The position numbers were made by a program, and so were the translations under genes. Of a stretch of 64,000 bases of DNA, positions 38,761-47,827 are shown one piece after another (the stretch's first letter is position 1; every line of letters starts with the position of its first letter). Source of the DNA: Methylotenera versatilis 79 (lineage in GTDB: Bacteria > Pseudomonadota > Gammaproteobacteria > Burkholderiales > Methylophilaceae); NCBI RefSeq assembly GCF_000384375.1, contig NZ_ARVX01000001.1, positions 1,364,001-1,428,000 on the forward strand, read 5' to 3'. Under the pieces are notes generated by a model. It was not told the origin of the DNA. It did not search any database and saw only the letters and a program-made list of their open reading frames with translations.

Positions 38761-41700
38761 TTACGCCTTAGTTTTTGTTGCACGCTTAAACATTCTTAAT
38801 AAAAACTGTTCAAAATCGTCCACATAAGTAAACACTACCGGAATCACCAATAAGCTCAACACGGTAGAAGTCAATAAGCCGCCAATCACCGCAACCGCCA
38901 TTGGACTTCTGAACGATCCATCGCCAGAGCCCCATTCCATCGCCAGCGGTAACATACCGGCAGTCATCGCGATGGTGGTCATAATAATGGGACGCGCCCG
39001 TTTATGACACGCATCTTTAATCGCTTCCACTCGACTTAAATGCAATTCGCGACGTGCAACAATCGCATATTCCACCAGTAAGATTGAGTTTTTGGTCGCA
39101 ATGCCCATCAGCATAATCAACCCAATCATCGATGGCATAGACAGCGCTTTTCCGGCAATCAACATACCCAAAAATGCACCGCCTAACGATAATGGTAAGG
39201 CGACTAAAATCGTCACTGGTTGCAAAAAGTCTTTAAATAACAGTACCAATACAAAATAGATACAAACCACACCTGTTAGCATAGCTAAGCCAAAGCTGGC
39301 AAATAATTCGCCCATCGCTTCTGAGTCGCCTAATTCGCGCTGCTCAACGCCAGCCGGTAGATTTTGAATACTGGGCAATGTTTTTACAATCTTGGTTAAT
39401 TCGCCTAAAGGTATGCCCGCTGTTTCAATATCGAACTGAATGTTGCGTGAGCGATCATAGCGGTCAATCATGGCGGGGCCGCTGGCAATTTTCATATTGG
39501 CAACTTGTTCTAATGGCACTGGACCGCGCGAACCTGGCACAGACAATTTTTGTAACACGCTTAAATCAGTTTTCGCAGTTTCATCTAATTTAACCAAAAT
39601 TGGCACTTGGCGTTTTTCCAGATTTAGTTTGGTTAATGCTTGTTGATAATCGCCCACCGTAGCAATGCGCAAAGTTTCGCCTATCGCAGAACTTGTGACG
39701 CCTAAATCTGCCGCAGCAGTAAAGTCTGGCGTCACAATCACTTCTGGCCGCACCAACGATGCGCTAGACGCAATATTGCCTAAGCCTGTAATCTTGCGTA
39801 AGTCTTTTTCAACCGTGTTGGCTGCGGCTTGTAGCGCATTACTGTCTTCCCCAGAAAGTACCAATATGTATTTTTCGCCATTGCCGCCCAAGCCAACATT
39901 AATTCGAGCGCCTGGCAATTGCTGCAACTGTTCGCGTATTTGCTTCTCAATCTCTTGTTTCTTCGGGCGACTATCACGCGCATCCAAAAGAATAGTTAAT
40001 GTAGATTTTCGTGTCTCAACCGCACCAGAACTCACAAAAGGATCAGTGCCTGCAGCGCCGCCGCCAATGGTGGTGTAGATACTTTTAATATGCGGGATTT
40101 TAGCGATAATTAAACGCGCTTGCTCAGATAAAGCAGTCGTTTGATTTAACGACGCGCCGGGCGGCAACTCTAAGCGCACCTGTGTTTGTGAATTGTCATC
40201 TGCTGGGATAAATCCTGTCGGCAAAAGAGGAATGAGCATTAATGACGCAACAAAAAATGCGATAGCCGCTAAGGTAGTTGCAAGCCGATGATTCAAGCAC
40301 CAACCGCTTACGCGCATGTATAAACTCATGATTTTGCCGTCTTCGGGATGACCTGTCGCCACCGGTTTCATCAAATATGCCGCCATCATAGGTGTTAATA
40401 TACGTGCAACAACTAATGAGACGAATACTGCGATAGAAGCAGTCCAGCCGAATTGTTTAAAAAACTTGCCTGGAACACCACTCATAAATGCCGTTGGTAA
40501 AAATACTGCGATCAAAGTGAATGTAGTGGCGATAACTGCCAAGCCAATCTCATCTGCTGCTTCCATGGCGGCTTGGTAAGGTGTTTTGCCCATGCGTAAA
40601 TGCCGCACAATATTTTCTACTTCTACAATGGCATCGTCCACCAGCACGCCAATTACCAAAGATAATGCAAGCAAAGTGACCACGTTGATTGAAAAGCCCA
40701 AATAATGCATGCCGATAAATGCAGGAATGACAGATAATGGTAATGCAACCGCTGATACGAATGTTGCGCGGAAATCGCCCAAAAATAACCAGACGACCAA
40801 CACCGCTAATACTGCGCCTTCAAGCAATAAAGTAATAGACGCATCAAAATCTTCTTGTACTGGCGTTACAAAGTTAAAAGCTTCGGTTATTTGAATATCT
40901 GGATGTGCCGATTTAAGTTCATCCAGCGCCTTTTTCACGCCTGCGCCAACTTCAAGTTCACTGGCGCCTTTGCTTCGTGTGACATCAAAACCAACAACCG
41001 TTTTACCGTTTAATAATGCAGTAGACGTGCGTTCTGCAAATGTATCTTTTACAGTGGCCACTTGGTCTAAACGAATTTTTCGGCCATCATTTAACAGTAT
41101 TTCTAACTGCGCCAGCGCTTCAGCCGAGTTCACTGTGGCGATTGTACGAATAGGCTGATCGCTGCCGCCGAGTTTGGTTGCGCCGCCTGCCACTTCAATT
41201 TGCGATAATCTTAATTGACGTGAGATATCTGCTGCGCTGGCATTTAAAGATTGCAATTTGGCAGCATCTAATTCCACCCATATTTGGCGATTCACACCAC
41301 CGACGCGGCTAACGCTACCAACGCCTTGTACGCCAAGCAGTTTGCGCGTCACCGTGTCATCTACAAACCAAGAGAGCGCTTCGTCATCTAAACTTGGCGA
41401 AAAAATGGTAAACGCCAAAATAGGCGAACCCGCTAAGTTCACTTTTGAAATAATCGGGTCACGCAAATCATCAGGTAAATCTGCACGCACTTCAGATACC
41501 GCAGAACGCACATCATCAACTGCTTCTTGCGTGGCTTTTTCTAAGCGAAACTCTGCGGTAATCGTGACGCTGCCATCTTGAATTTTGGTGTAAATATGTT
41601 TTAGATCTTGTAGCTTGGCGATGGAATTTTCTATTTTTCGCGCCACTTCGTTTTCAAGTTGGCCAGGTGAAGCGCCTGGTAAAGAGGCGTTCACTGTCAC

Positions 41701-41835
41701 AGTCGGCAATTCTAAATCGGGGAAATTCTGTACTTTCATGGCTTTAAAGCTCATGAAGCCAGCAAGCGTTAATAGAATAAATAAAATCAGCGCAGGAACA
41801 GGGTTTTTAATCGACCAACTTGAAACGTTCATCAT
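38761..41835 (-). CDS. RND efflux transporter, inner-membrane permease (HAE1 type)
   Basis: 1024 residues with the RND layout: first membrane helix (NPVPALILFILLTLAGF), two large periplasmic loops, and 12 helices in total. The proton-relay acidic pair is in VLVDDAIVEVENI. It pumps hydrophobic or amphiphilic compounds out by proton antiport with its adaptor and outer-membrane partners, encoded just before it. Its start overlaps the adaptor stop by 4 bases. The MFS-like part KFFKQFGWTASIAVF is normal for the family. Substrate not predictable. Confidence 0.94.
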   Translation of the reverse strand: MMNVSSWSIKNPVPALILFILLTLAGFMSFKAMKVQNFPDLELPTVTVNASLPGASPGQLENEVARKIENSIAKLQDLKHIYTKIQDGSVTITAEFRLEKATQEAVDDVRSAVSEVRADLPDDLRDPIISKVNLAGSPILAFTIFSPSLDDEALSWFVDDTVTRKLLGVQGVGSVSRVGGVNRQIWVELDAAKLQSLNASAADISRQLRLSQIEVAGGATKLGGSDQPIRTIATVNSAEALAQLEILLNDGRKIRLDQVATVKDTFAERTSTALLNGKTVVGFDVTRSKGASELEVGAGVKKALDELKSAHPDIQITEAFNFVTPVQEDFDASITLLLEGAVLAVLVVWLFLGDFRATFVSAVALPLSVIPAFIGMHYLGFSINVVTLLALSLVIGVLVDDAIVEVENIVRHLRMGKTPYQAAMEAADEIGLAVIATTFTLIAVFLPTAFMSGVPGKFFKQFGWTASIAVFVSLVVARILTPMMAAYLMKPVATGHPEDGKIMSLYMRVSGWCLNHRLATTLAAIAFFVASLMLIPLLPTGFIPADDNSQTQVRLELPPGASLNQTTALSEQARLIIAKIPHIKSIYTTIGGGAAGTDPFVSSGAVETRKSTLTILLDARDSRPKKQEIEKQIREQLQQLPGARINVGLGGNGEKYILVLSGEDSNALQAAANTVEKDLRKITGLGNIASSASLVRPEVIVTPDFTAAADLGVTSSAIGETLRIATVGDYQQALTKLNLEKRQVPILVKLDETAKTDLSVLQKLSVPGSRGPVPLEQVANMKIASGPAMIDRYDRSRNIQFDIETAGIPLGELTKIVKTLPSIQNLPAGVEQRELGDSEAMGELFASFGLAMLTGVVCIYFVLVLLFKDFLQPVTILVALPLSLGGAFLGMLIAGKALSMPSMIGLIMLMGIATKNSILLVEYAIVARRELHLSRVEAIKDACHKRARPIIMTTIAMTAGMLPLAMEWGSGDGSFRSPMAVAVIGGLLTSTVLSLLVIPVVFTYVDDFEQFLLRMFKRATKTKA

Positions 41836-43061
41836 TTAGAAATACTTTCAGTTGTAGCATTTTCATTCGAAACTGCATCATTTGAGGCTGCTTCAGTTTT
41901 GCTTACTACTCTCACCGTATCGCCATCGGCTAAAAATGCGCCACCATTGGCAACAAAGTCGTCATTGATTTGATTTTCAACCGTTTGAAACGCGCCGCCT
42001 TGATTTTCAATTTCAAGTAGCTCAACCAAATCGCCACTGCGCCGTCCTGTATTTACTTTTATTTGTTTGATTTGTGCAATGCCGTTTTTATCGGCAGGGT
42101 TACTAACCACTTGCATGGCGTATGAAAAGCCATCGCGCAACACAATCGCACTAGCAGGCAAGGTATGCGCTTCAGTATTTTCTAATATAAACACGCCTCT
42201 GGCATACATGCCAGCCTTAGCCGTTTCTGCAGGAATATCAATATATACCAGCGCATTACGCGTTGCGCTATCAATGCTTGGCGCAATCGCGCGTACTTTG
42301 CCGATAATTTTTTGCCCATCTGGAAGTGTTAAGTCTGCTTGCATGCCAATGCGGATTTTGTTTATATTGGCTGATGTTAATTCTGCGCGCCATTCTAAAC
42401 GGCCTTTGCGCACTAGTTTAAATAGCTCTTGCCCTGCAGCGGCAACAGAGCCGACCGTTGCAGTACGTGACGAAATAACGCCATCATCAGGTGCGTTGAC
42501 GGTGGTTTGTTTTAGCTTGATACTTTGCAGATTAAGTGTCGCCTCGGCTGCTTCTACACGCGCTTTTGTGCTGGCTTCTGCACTTAAAAATTGCTCAATT
42601 TGCTGCGTGCTCAATGCGCCAGAACTTTGAATGCTTTTTGCGCGGCTCGCATTACCAGCCGCTTCTATCGCAGCTGCTTTTGCTTCGGCAAGGCTGGCGC
42701 TGGCTTGGGCTAAATCGGCTGAAATTGTGCCTGATGCAAAACGTGCTAATACCTGACCGCGCTTCACTTTATCGCCCACATTCACCAATACTTCGTTTAA
42801 AAGTAAACCGTTTACTTCTGTGCCTACGACCGCTTCTTGCCATGCTGCGATATTGCCATTTGCGGGAATCGTCAAATTCAACATGCTGCGTTTGATTTTG
42901 ACGGTATTGACGGTAAGCGCTGCATTGGTATTGGATGCTTGAGTTTTTTCAGCAGACAGCTCTTTTGTATCAGGCGATTTTTGTTTAACTACTAAAAAGT
43001 AGACCGCTAAAGCAATCGCAATTGCCAAACCAATCCAAACGAGTCGATTTTTTTTAACCAT
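41832..43061 (-). CDS. RND efflux periplasmic adaptor (MFP) subunit
   Basis: 409 residues: N-terminal signal anchor (LVWIGLAIAIALAVYFLVV), biotinyl-lipoyl-like halves (VGTEVNGLLLNEVLVNVGDKVKRGQVLARF), alpha-hairpin rich in Ala/Ser, then beta-barrel (GMQADLTLPDGQKIIGKVRAIAP). Membrane fusion proteins link the permease to the outer-membrane channel. Five bases separate it from the outer-membrane gene; it overlaps the permease gene, so expression is coupled. Confidence 0.93.
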   Translation of the reverse strand: MVKKNRLVWIGLAIAIALAVYFLVVKQKSPDTKELSAEKTQASNTNAALTVNTVKIKRSMLNLTIPANGNIAAWQEAVVGTEVNGLLLNEVLVNVGDKVKRGQVLARFASGTISADLAQASASLAEAKAAAIEAAGNASRAKSIQSSGALSTQQIEQFLSAEASTKARVEAAEATLNLQSIKLKQTTVNAPDDGVISSRTATVGSVAAAGQELFKLVRKGRLEWRAELTSANINKIRIGMQADLTLPDGQKIIGKVRAIAPSIDSATRNALVYIDIPAETAKAGMYARGVFILENTEAHTLPASAIVLRDGFSYAMQVVSNPADKNGIAQIKQIKVNTGRRSGDLVELLEIENQGGAFQTVENQINDDFVANGGAFLADGDTVRVVSKTEAASNDAVSNENATTESISK

Positions 43062-43066
43062 GATGC

Positions 43067-44632
43067 TTACCTATTTTCTTGAGTATTTTTAGTGTTAACT
43101 TCGGTGCTGTTTTTTGCATGAGATTCAGTATTTTGCCAGCCACCGCCAGCCGCACGATACAACGCAATCCAGGCATTATTGCGATCTTTTAATACGTTAA
43201 CTTGGTTGGTTTGCGCTTGCAAAGCATAACGGCGGTTTTCTTCCAACTCAATCAAATTAGCAAAGCCTGCGCTCACTTTTTGTTCTGTCGCCAAGAATGA
43301 TGCCTGATAGCCATTTAAAGCCGTTTGCACATTCGCTTGCCTGTTTTCGCTTGCGTGTAGATTCACTAACGCATCTTCTACTTCTTTTACCGCATAACGC
43401 GCCTTGCTGCGATAGTTTGCGGCTGCTTCGGCATATTTCGCTTCTGCACTATCTACGTTCGCCCTGCGTTTTCCGGCATCGAAAATCGGTAAAGTAATAG
43501 AAACTGGTCCTATCGACCACACCTCACCTTCACCTTTAAATCCCGTGCCTGAAAGTCGCATCCAGCCTATAGAGCCGTTAAGCGAGACTTTGGGTAAGCG
43601 TTGTACTTGTGTGTTTTTAACTTCAGCTGCCGTTGTCATTAAATCCGCTTCCGCGCTCAGCATATCTGGTCGCTGGCTGATGATAGTTGCAGGCAGTTCA
43701 GCGATAGTAAACAGCGTTTGATTATTTTCATTAGCGCTAAATGGCGTTTCTGCTAACTTTTGCCTTAACGTAGTTTCGTCTAAATCAGTCAACGCAACCA
43801 ATTCTTTAACGCCCAAATCACATTGTGCTTGCTGCGCTTTTACTTGTTGTGCGGCATCTGCTGCGCCAGCAAGCGCTAGCTGGTAAGCGCCATTTGCGCT
43901 AAAACCCGCTTTGTAAGATATTTCAGTCACGCGTGCGCTTTCTGCGCGCGATTTAGCATCATTTTGGTTGATGCTTAATTGCATTTGGCAAAAGCGTTGG
44001 TTAAAGTAAGACGTCGCCAATTCTGCCGCCACGGCTACGCGCGCATCGTGCCAGCCTGCTTGTGCGGCTTTTTCGCGTGCTTGCGCTGCTTTCAATAAGC
44101 CACGATTCGCGCCAAATAAATCCAGTTCCCACGCGGCTTGTGCATTAATTTGCGTGGTGGTGATGGCTTGGCCGCCAAAGCCAAAAGCACCTGCTTGCGC
44201 ACCACCTGTTTGACCAGTTCCAGTCGGAACTGCACTGACGCCAGAACTGCCAATGGCCGGTTGTTGTAAGGCTTTGGATGATGAAAGTGTGGTGTCTAAA
44301 GTCGGTAGCAATGACGATAAAGCGCTGACACGGCTGGCTCTTGCCTCTGCGATTTTGGTGCTTGCTGTGGCAATGTTGACGGATTCAGTTTGCGCTTTTT
44401 CAATCAATTCCAATAACAGCGGATCTTGATATTGCGTCCAAAATGTTTTTAATTGCGACACATCACCGCCGTGTGGCAAGCTGGTTTGCCATGCAGGGGC
44501 GATTTTTGTAGTCGCGATTGTTTCTTTGGGCGAAGCTTTGTTTTTTAGAAAATCCAAAGACGCACAGCCTGATAGATTCAAGCTCAATAAAAGGATTAAC
44601 ACTATGGATAATTGTGGATTTTTAGGTGTCAT
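43067..44632 (-). CDS. RND efflux outer-membrane lipoprotein (NodT/OprM type)
   Basis: 521 residues with lipobox LNLSGC (Cys23) and two TolC-like repeats: AEARASRVSALSSLLPTLD and, in the second half, ISQRPDMLSAEADLMTTAAEVKNTQVQRLPKVSL. The Gly/Gln/Ala-rich stretch near residue 140 is a variable loop. It forms the outer-membrane channel of the pump. The start overlaps the end of the regulator gene by 11 bases. Confidence 0.93.
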   Translation of the reverse strand: MTPKNPQLSIVLILLLSLNLSGCASLDFLKNKASPKETIATTKIAPAWQTSLPHGGDVSQLKTFWTQYQDPLLLELIEKAQTESVNIATASTKIAEARASRVSALSSLLPTLDTTLSSSKALQQPAIGSSGVSAVPTGTGQTGGAQAGAFGFGGQAITTTQINAQAAWELDLFGANRGLLKAAQAREKAAQAGWHDARVAVAAELATSYFNQRFCQMQLSINQNDAKSRAESARVTEISYKAGFSANGAYQLALAGAADAAQQVKAQQAQCDLGVKELVALTDLDETTLRQKLAETPFSANENNQTLFTIAELPATIISQRPDMLSAEADLMTTAAEVKNTQVQRLPKVSLNGSIGWMRLSGTGFKGEGEVWSIGPVSITLPIFDAGKRRANVDSAEAKYAEAAANYRSKARYAVKEVEDALVNLHASENRQANVQTALNGYQASFLATEQKVSAGFANLIELEENRRYALQAQTNQVNVLKDRNNAWIALYRAAGGGWQNTESHAKNSTEVNTKNTQENR

Positions 44633-45410
44633 ATTGACCTTGTTTTTGTACTTTTTTTTCTGACAATGCTGTTTGTTTCAAAGACTTTTCTGTTAACTGC
44701 TGTGCAACTAAATGTTTGCGCCTATCGGCTTCTGCATGCACCATGCTCACTGCAAAAAAAGTTAATCTTTCATGCAATATATCTAATGCTTTATGCGTCG
44801 CAGTCAATTCTGGCGTAATGCGTTCTATCACATCGCGACCAGTAAAAAGGTGTACGCCCATCGCCACAATGCACAATGCTAAACGATGCAAATCATCATC
44901 TACTTGGTTAATGTTTAAATGTTTTTGTAGCAATACGATCAACGCTTGATGATACGGCGCAATGCCATTATCAATTTCTTCTGCCCAAATACCGGTCGGC
45001 TCAACCATTTCACGCATGTGTAAACGCACGCGCAATTTGGCAATATCACCCAGTTTAAGCGGTCCTATAAACCCTTGAAACAAGCCGTTTAAGGCTTGTT
45101 CTAGTGTTAAGTTAACATCGCTAAATAGCGCAATATCGTCATCAGCTGCACCACAAGATTCCGTAAATACCGCACGATACAGACCCGCCTTATCACCAAA
45201 ATAATAGGAAATCGCCGAGATATTTACTTGCGCCTGTCGCGCTATTTGTCTGGTGGATGTGCGTGCGTATCCATGCTCTGCAAATAATTCGAGCCCCGCC
45301 ATCACAATACGTTTTCTGGATTCTTCACCATCTGAACGCTTAGGCGATAGTAATTCACAAATTTTTATTTTAATTACTCCATTTTTAAGCTGATATTTAG
45401 CATTAGTCAA
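44622..45410 (-). CDS. TetR/CecR-family regulator of the efflux operon
   Basis: 262 residues at most: TetR helix-turn-helix TSTRQIARQAQVNISAISYYFGDKAGLYRAVF at about residues 52-83, then a DUF1956-type C-terminal domain as in CecR/YbiH. First gene of the operon, upstream of the channel gene. The start is uncertain: the only in-frame NTG ahead of the HTH is TTG 45410, which lies inside the operator dyad and has no ribosome binding site. A GGAG at about 45374 suggests a non-standard start (ATT/ATA) slightly later. It probably represses its own operon. Confidence 0.85.
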   Translation of the reverse strand: MTNAKYQLKNGVIKIKICELLSPKRSDGEESRKRIVMAGLELFAEHGYARTSTRQIARQAQVNISAISYYFGDKAGLYRAVFTESCGAADDDIALFSDVNLTLEQALNGLFQGFIGPLKLGDIAKLRVRLHMREMVEPTGIWAEEIDNGIAPYHQALIVLLQKHLNINQVDDDLHRLALCIVAMGVHLFTGRDVIERITPELTATHKALDILHERLTFFAVSMVHAEADRRKHLVAQQLTEKSLKQTALSEKKVQKQGQYDT

Positions 45411-45440
45411 TAATTAAATCAAACGATTGATTTAATTATT
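45409..45440 (-). promoter_or_regulatory. Operator dyad of the efflux operon
   Basis: Perfect 14-bp arms AATAATTAAATCAA and TTGATTTAATTATT around ACGA, immediately upstream of the regulator. Size and symmetry suit a TetR-family dimer, so it is probably the autoregulatory site. Confidence 0.75.
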
Positions 45441-45553
45441 TCAGATAGTCATTTTAATTGCAAGCGATAGATTGACTTGCAGGATGTGTGACACCCTATA
45501 AGCGACTAGCACTACCTCATAAGTCGTTAGCACCAACCATATTAAGCACTAGT

Positions 45554-45581
45554 AAAGAGCCTGATAGTTCAGGCCCTTTTA
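45554..45581. terminator. Terminator-like hairpin next to the small ORF
   Basis: AAAGAGCCTGA TAGT TCAGGCCCTTTT: arms of 11 with one mismatch. It overlaps the end of the 23-codon ORF and T-runs are short on both sides. Confidence 0.55.
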
Positions 45582-45650
45582 TAATCCATTTATAATGATG
45601 GCCAAGATTAGCAGAAATATCCATCCAGAAATAATTCTACGATTAAGCAT
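45579..45650 (-). CDS. Candidate 23-residue hydrophobic peptide
   Basis: A 24-codon ORF: basic start MLNRRIISG then a hydrophobic stretch WIFLLILAIIINGL, able to span the membrane once. AAGGA lies 6 bases before the ATG, and the ORF runs straight into a hairpin. The codons contain no rare features. It sits downstream of the broken mlaA gene and upstream of the efflux regulator. It could be a regulatory or toxin-like peptide, or noise; no family recognised. Confidence 0.4.
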   Translation of the reverse strand: MLNRRIISGWIFLLILAIIINGL

Positions 45651-45803
45651 ATGAAATCCTTGATTTCCATTGGTTAAGTGGAGCGCTGCCACTAAATGAG
45701 GCAATTAAAGCCATAATGAATAACTTTTTATTGTGAATGCAAATCCTGCCACTTTCTTTTTAAGAAACTAGAATAGAAGTAGCAGGAATTCGGTGGAGGT
45801 TTA

Positions 45804-46598
45804 CTAGTCCTTAGTAATTTGAGTAGCCCGCTTTTTCATCCATGCATCTCTTACCATTACATATTCGTCAATTGATTGGCTTCGTATTTCGTCAAAAGGC
45901 AAGGCACGAGTACGCGCATCCGTGAGTTGCATAATGTTTAGTCCCAACATTACACTGCCATTCTCTACATAACCAATGGCTGACAATGGTTGATCGCCCA
46001 CTATGCTAGCAGTATCGCGAACCGTGCGGGGGCCTAACAAAGGTACAACGAGATATCGAGAGTCCTGCCAGCCCCATACAGCAAGCGTCTGTCCAAAATC
46101 TTCATATCCTTTAGATATGCCAAAATAGCTAGCCGGGTCATACAATCCAGCTATACCAACAGTCGTATTGATAACAAAACGCCCAATCGTTCGCAGACTA
46201 TTGAGTGGTTCGCCTTGTAAAGTTTGGTTAACTGCGGTACCTGGCTCACGTAGGTTTCCGAAAAAACTACTAACACAATTTTGCACTGATTCAGACGTGA
46301 TTTTTTCGTAGGTCTTGGCAAGAGGACGGGCAATAGCTTTATCGAAGCCATTGTTAAAACTATATATACTCCGGTTATATTCTTCCCAAGGATCGTTTAC
46401 GATTTTTGAGTCATCGACTTAGCTACCATTTGGTGTGACAGCTTGCTCTGGTGTAGAGGAAGCCCCTGAAGTAACGAAACCATTCACTACACCATTACTT
46501 GGGATTAGTGCTTCAATTGCCATTACTTTGGAAATATTGAGTGCCATAGTGATTAATGTAACGGAGACAATTGCATTCAAGCTGGGTATTGTTTTCAT
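45804..46598 (-). pseudogene. MlaA/VacJ-family gene with an in-frame stop
   Basis: Two open stretches in one frame: signal peptide plus N-terminus (46598-46422) and the MlaA domain (46418-45804), joined by a TAA at 46419-46421. After the stop the frame continues as VNDPWEEYNRSIYSFN, the MlaA start motif, then NTTVGIAGLYDPASYFGI and RDTASIVGDQPL. MlaA removes outer-membrane-leaflet phospholipids. The N-terminus lacks a lipobox cysteine and looks like signal peptidase I type (KVMA-IEA). ATG 46598 has an AAAGGAA site. Truncation, read-through or a sequence error all remain possible. Confidence 0.75.
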
Positions 46599-46665
46599 AT
46601 CAAGATTCCTTTTTTTCATTGAAAAGAGTATTAATAGGTTTAAAAATAAGGTTCTGAAAATTTAA

Positions 46666-47349
46666 TCAATCTTTTGATGATCCATAAGCCCGCATAAATA
46701 CTTCAATCGTACGAGTTACGATTTCGGAAATTTCTTTGTCATCGATTTCGGTTACCACATTGAATATACCAGCCTGATGCACCTCGGATTCCAACAAACC
46801 AAAATAGTGGCAAGCGACAACATGCGGATCACTCGGCCTGATCTGCCCTTTTTGTATAACTGCAGCAAAGTATTGCTCTGCAAATTTAATTGCCCGAGCA
46901 GGTCCTTGCTCATAGAACATTCTTCCGATTTCTGGGTTAACTGATGCTGCAATAACCATTCGCTGAACTGCGAGAGTTTTTGGTGTATGAAATGCTTTAA
47001 GCACATGATGACCAAATCTTGTAAGTGCAATAGCTACGTCCTCTGTAGGATTGAGTGTTCCCATCAAGTCCACCACATCATTTGTGGTATTTTGGTCTGG
47101 AGGTACACCACCAGAAGCAGCATGAAGCATGGGGACCATCCTGCCACCTTGCCCATTTGCTGTTCGTTGGATGAGTGCCATAAACAACGCCTCTTTGGAG
47201 TCGAAGTAGCGGTATAGGGTAGCTTTAGAACTTCCTACTCTTGCGGCTATCTCGTCCATAGTTGCCTGATCGAAACTCATCTCCTGAAAGACCTCAGCAG
47301 CAGCAGCTAGAAATGCTTCGTAGCGTGCATTAGTTTTAACTCTTACCAT
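46666..47349 (-). CDS. TetR-family regulator upstream of the MlaA gene
   Basis: About 227 residues: HTH TMDEIAARVGSSKATLYRYFDSKEALFMALI near residues 33-63, then a C-terminal domain with conserved FGHHVLKAFHTPK and AVQRMVIAASVNPEIG (AcrR/TetR_C type). ATG 47349 is taken as start; an in-frame ATG at 47361 is possible. It is 67 bases before the broken mlaA gene in the same direction, probably one unit, and has a dyad 60-70 bases upstream. Confidence 0.85.
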   Translation of the reverse strand: MVRVKTNARYEAFLAAAAEVFQEMSFDQATMDEIAARVGSSKATLYRYFDSKEALFMALIQRTANGQGGRMVPMLHAASGGVPPDQNTTNDVVDLMGTLNPTEDVAIALTRFGHHVLKAFHTPKTLAVQRMVIAASVNPEIGRMFYEQGPARAIKFAEQYFAAVIQKGQIRPSDPHVVACHYFGLLESEVHQAGIFNVVTEIDDKEISEIVTRTIEVFMRAYGSSKD

Positions 47350-47411
47350 CAGAAACTCCAATAATTATTGTTGGCAAAATCTATACTCTTTTACTATAAA
47401 TCCCCTTAAAT

Positions 47412-47427
47412 GAAACTGTACGGTTTC
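47412..47427 (-). promoter_or_regulatory. Operator-like dyad GAAAC...GTTTC before the TetR gene
   Basis: GAAACTGTACGGTTTC is symmetric at 14 of 16 positions (central GTAC). It is 63 bases upstream of ATG 47349, fitting autoregulation by the TetR protein. Confidence 0.6.
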
Positions 47428-47827
47428 GTTTTGTTATTGTCAAGACTATATTCATATTAAAAACTGAATGAAGGGAAATATGTGAGTAAGTCACTGACTT
47501 AAAGTGATCTATTCACGATGAGAGGTTTTATCAGGTACTGCATGAAAAACTCAAAAAGAAGGCTTTTGGAGAGGAGAGGTTTGGGGTGGATGCCACTTCT
47601 GGGAAAAGCAAAGATACAAAATTTATTTCGAAATTTTGAGGTGAAATTGCGGACGCAATTTATGAGTCGTAGCCTATGCGTAAATTTCAGCAGAAACTTT
47701 TGCAACTTACGGGGTATGTAGATTGTGTTTTATGGTGTTACGTATGGCAGCAACTATATGATTTAACTTATACCTAACTAGCATCTTAAGAAGCCCAAAT
47801 ATAGAATTTATTTGTGCTGGGTGGAAT
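47428..47827. other. Intergenic region with possible gene remnant
   Basis: 400 bases before hvfC's end. An open frame without start codon runs 47508-47639 (reading HDERFYQVLHEKLKKK early on), and an overlapping + strand frame 47518-47721 starts with ATG but looks like shadow. No recognised gene. Most likely decayed coding DNA or untranscribed spacer. Confidence 0.35.

Noticed and set aside
47518-47721. 67-residue + strand ORF
   Set aside because: Basic, low-complexity sequence, no ribosome binding site before its ATG, and a position in gene-free DNA; no better than chance.
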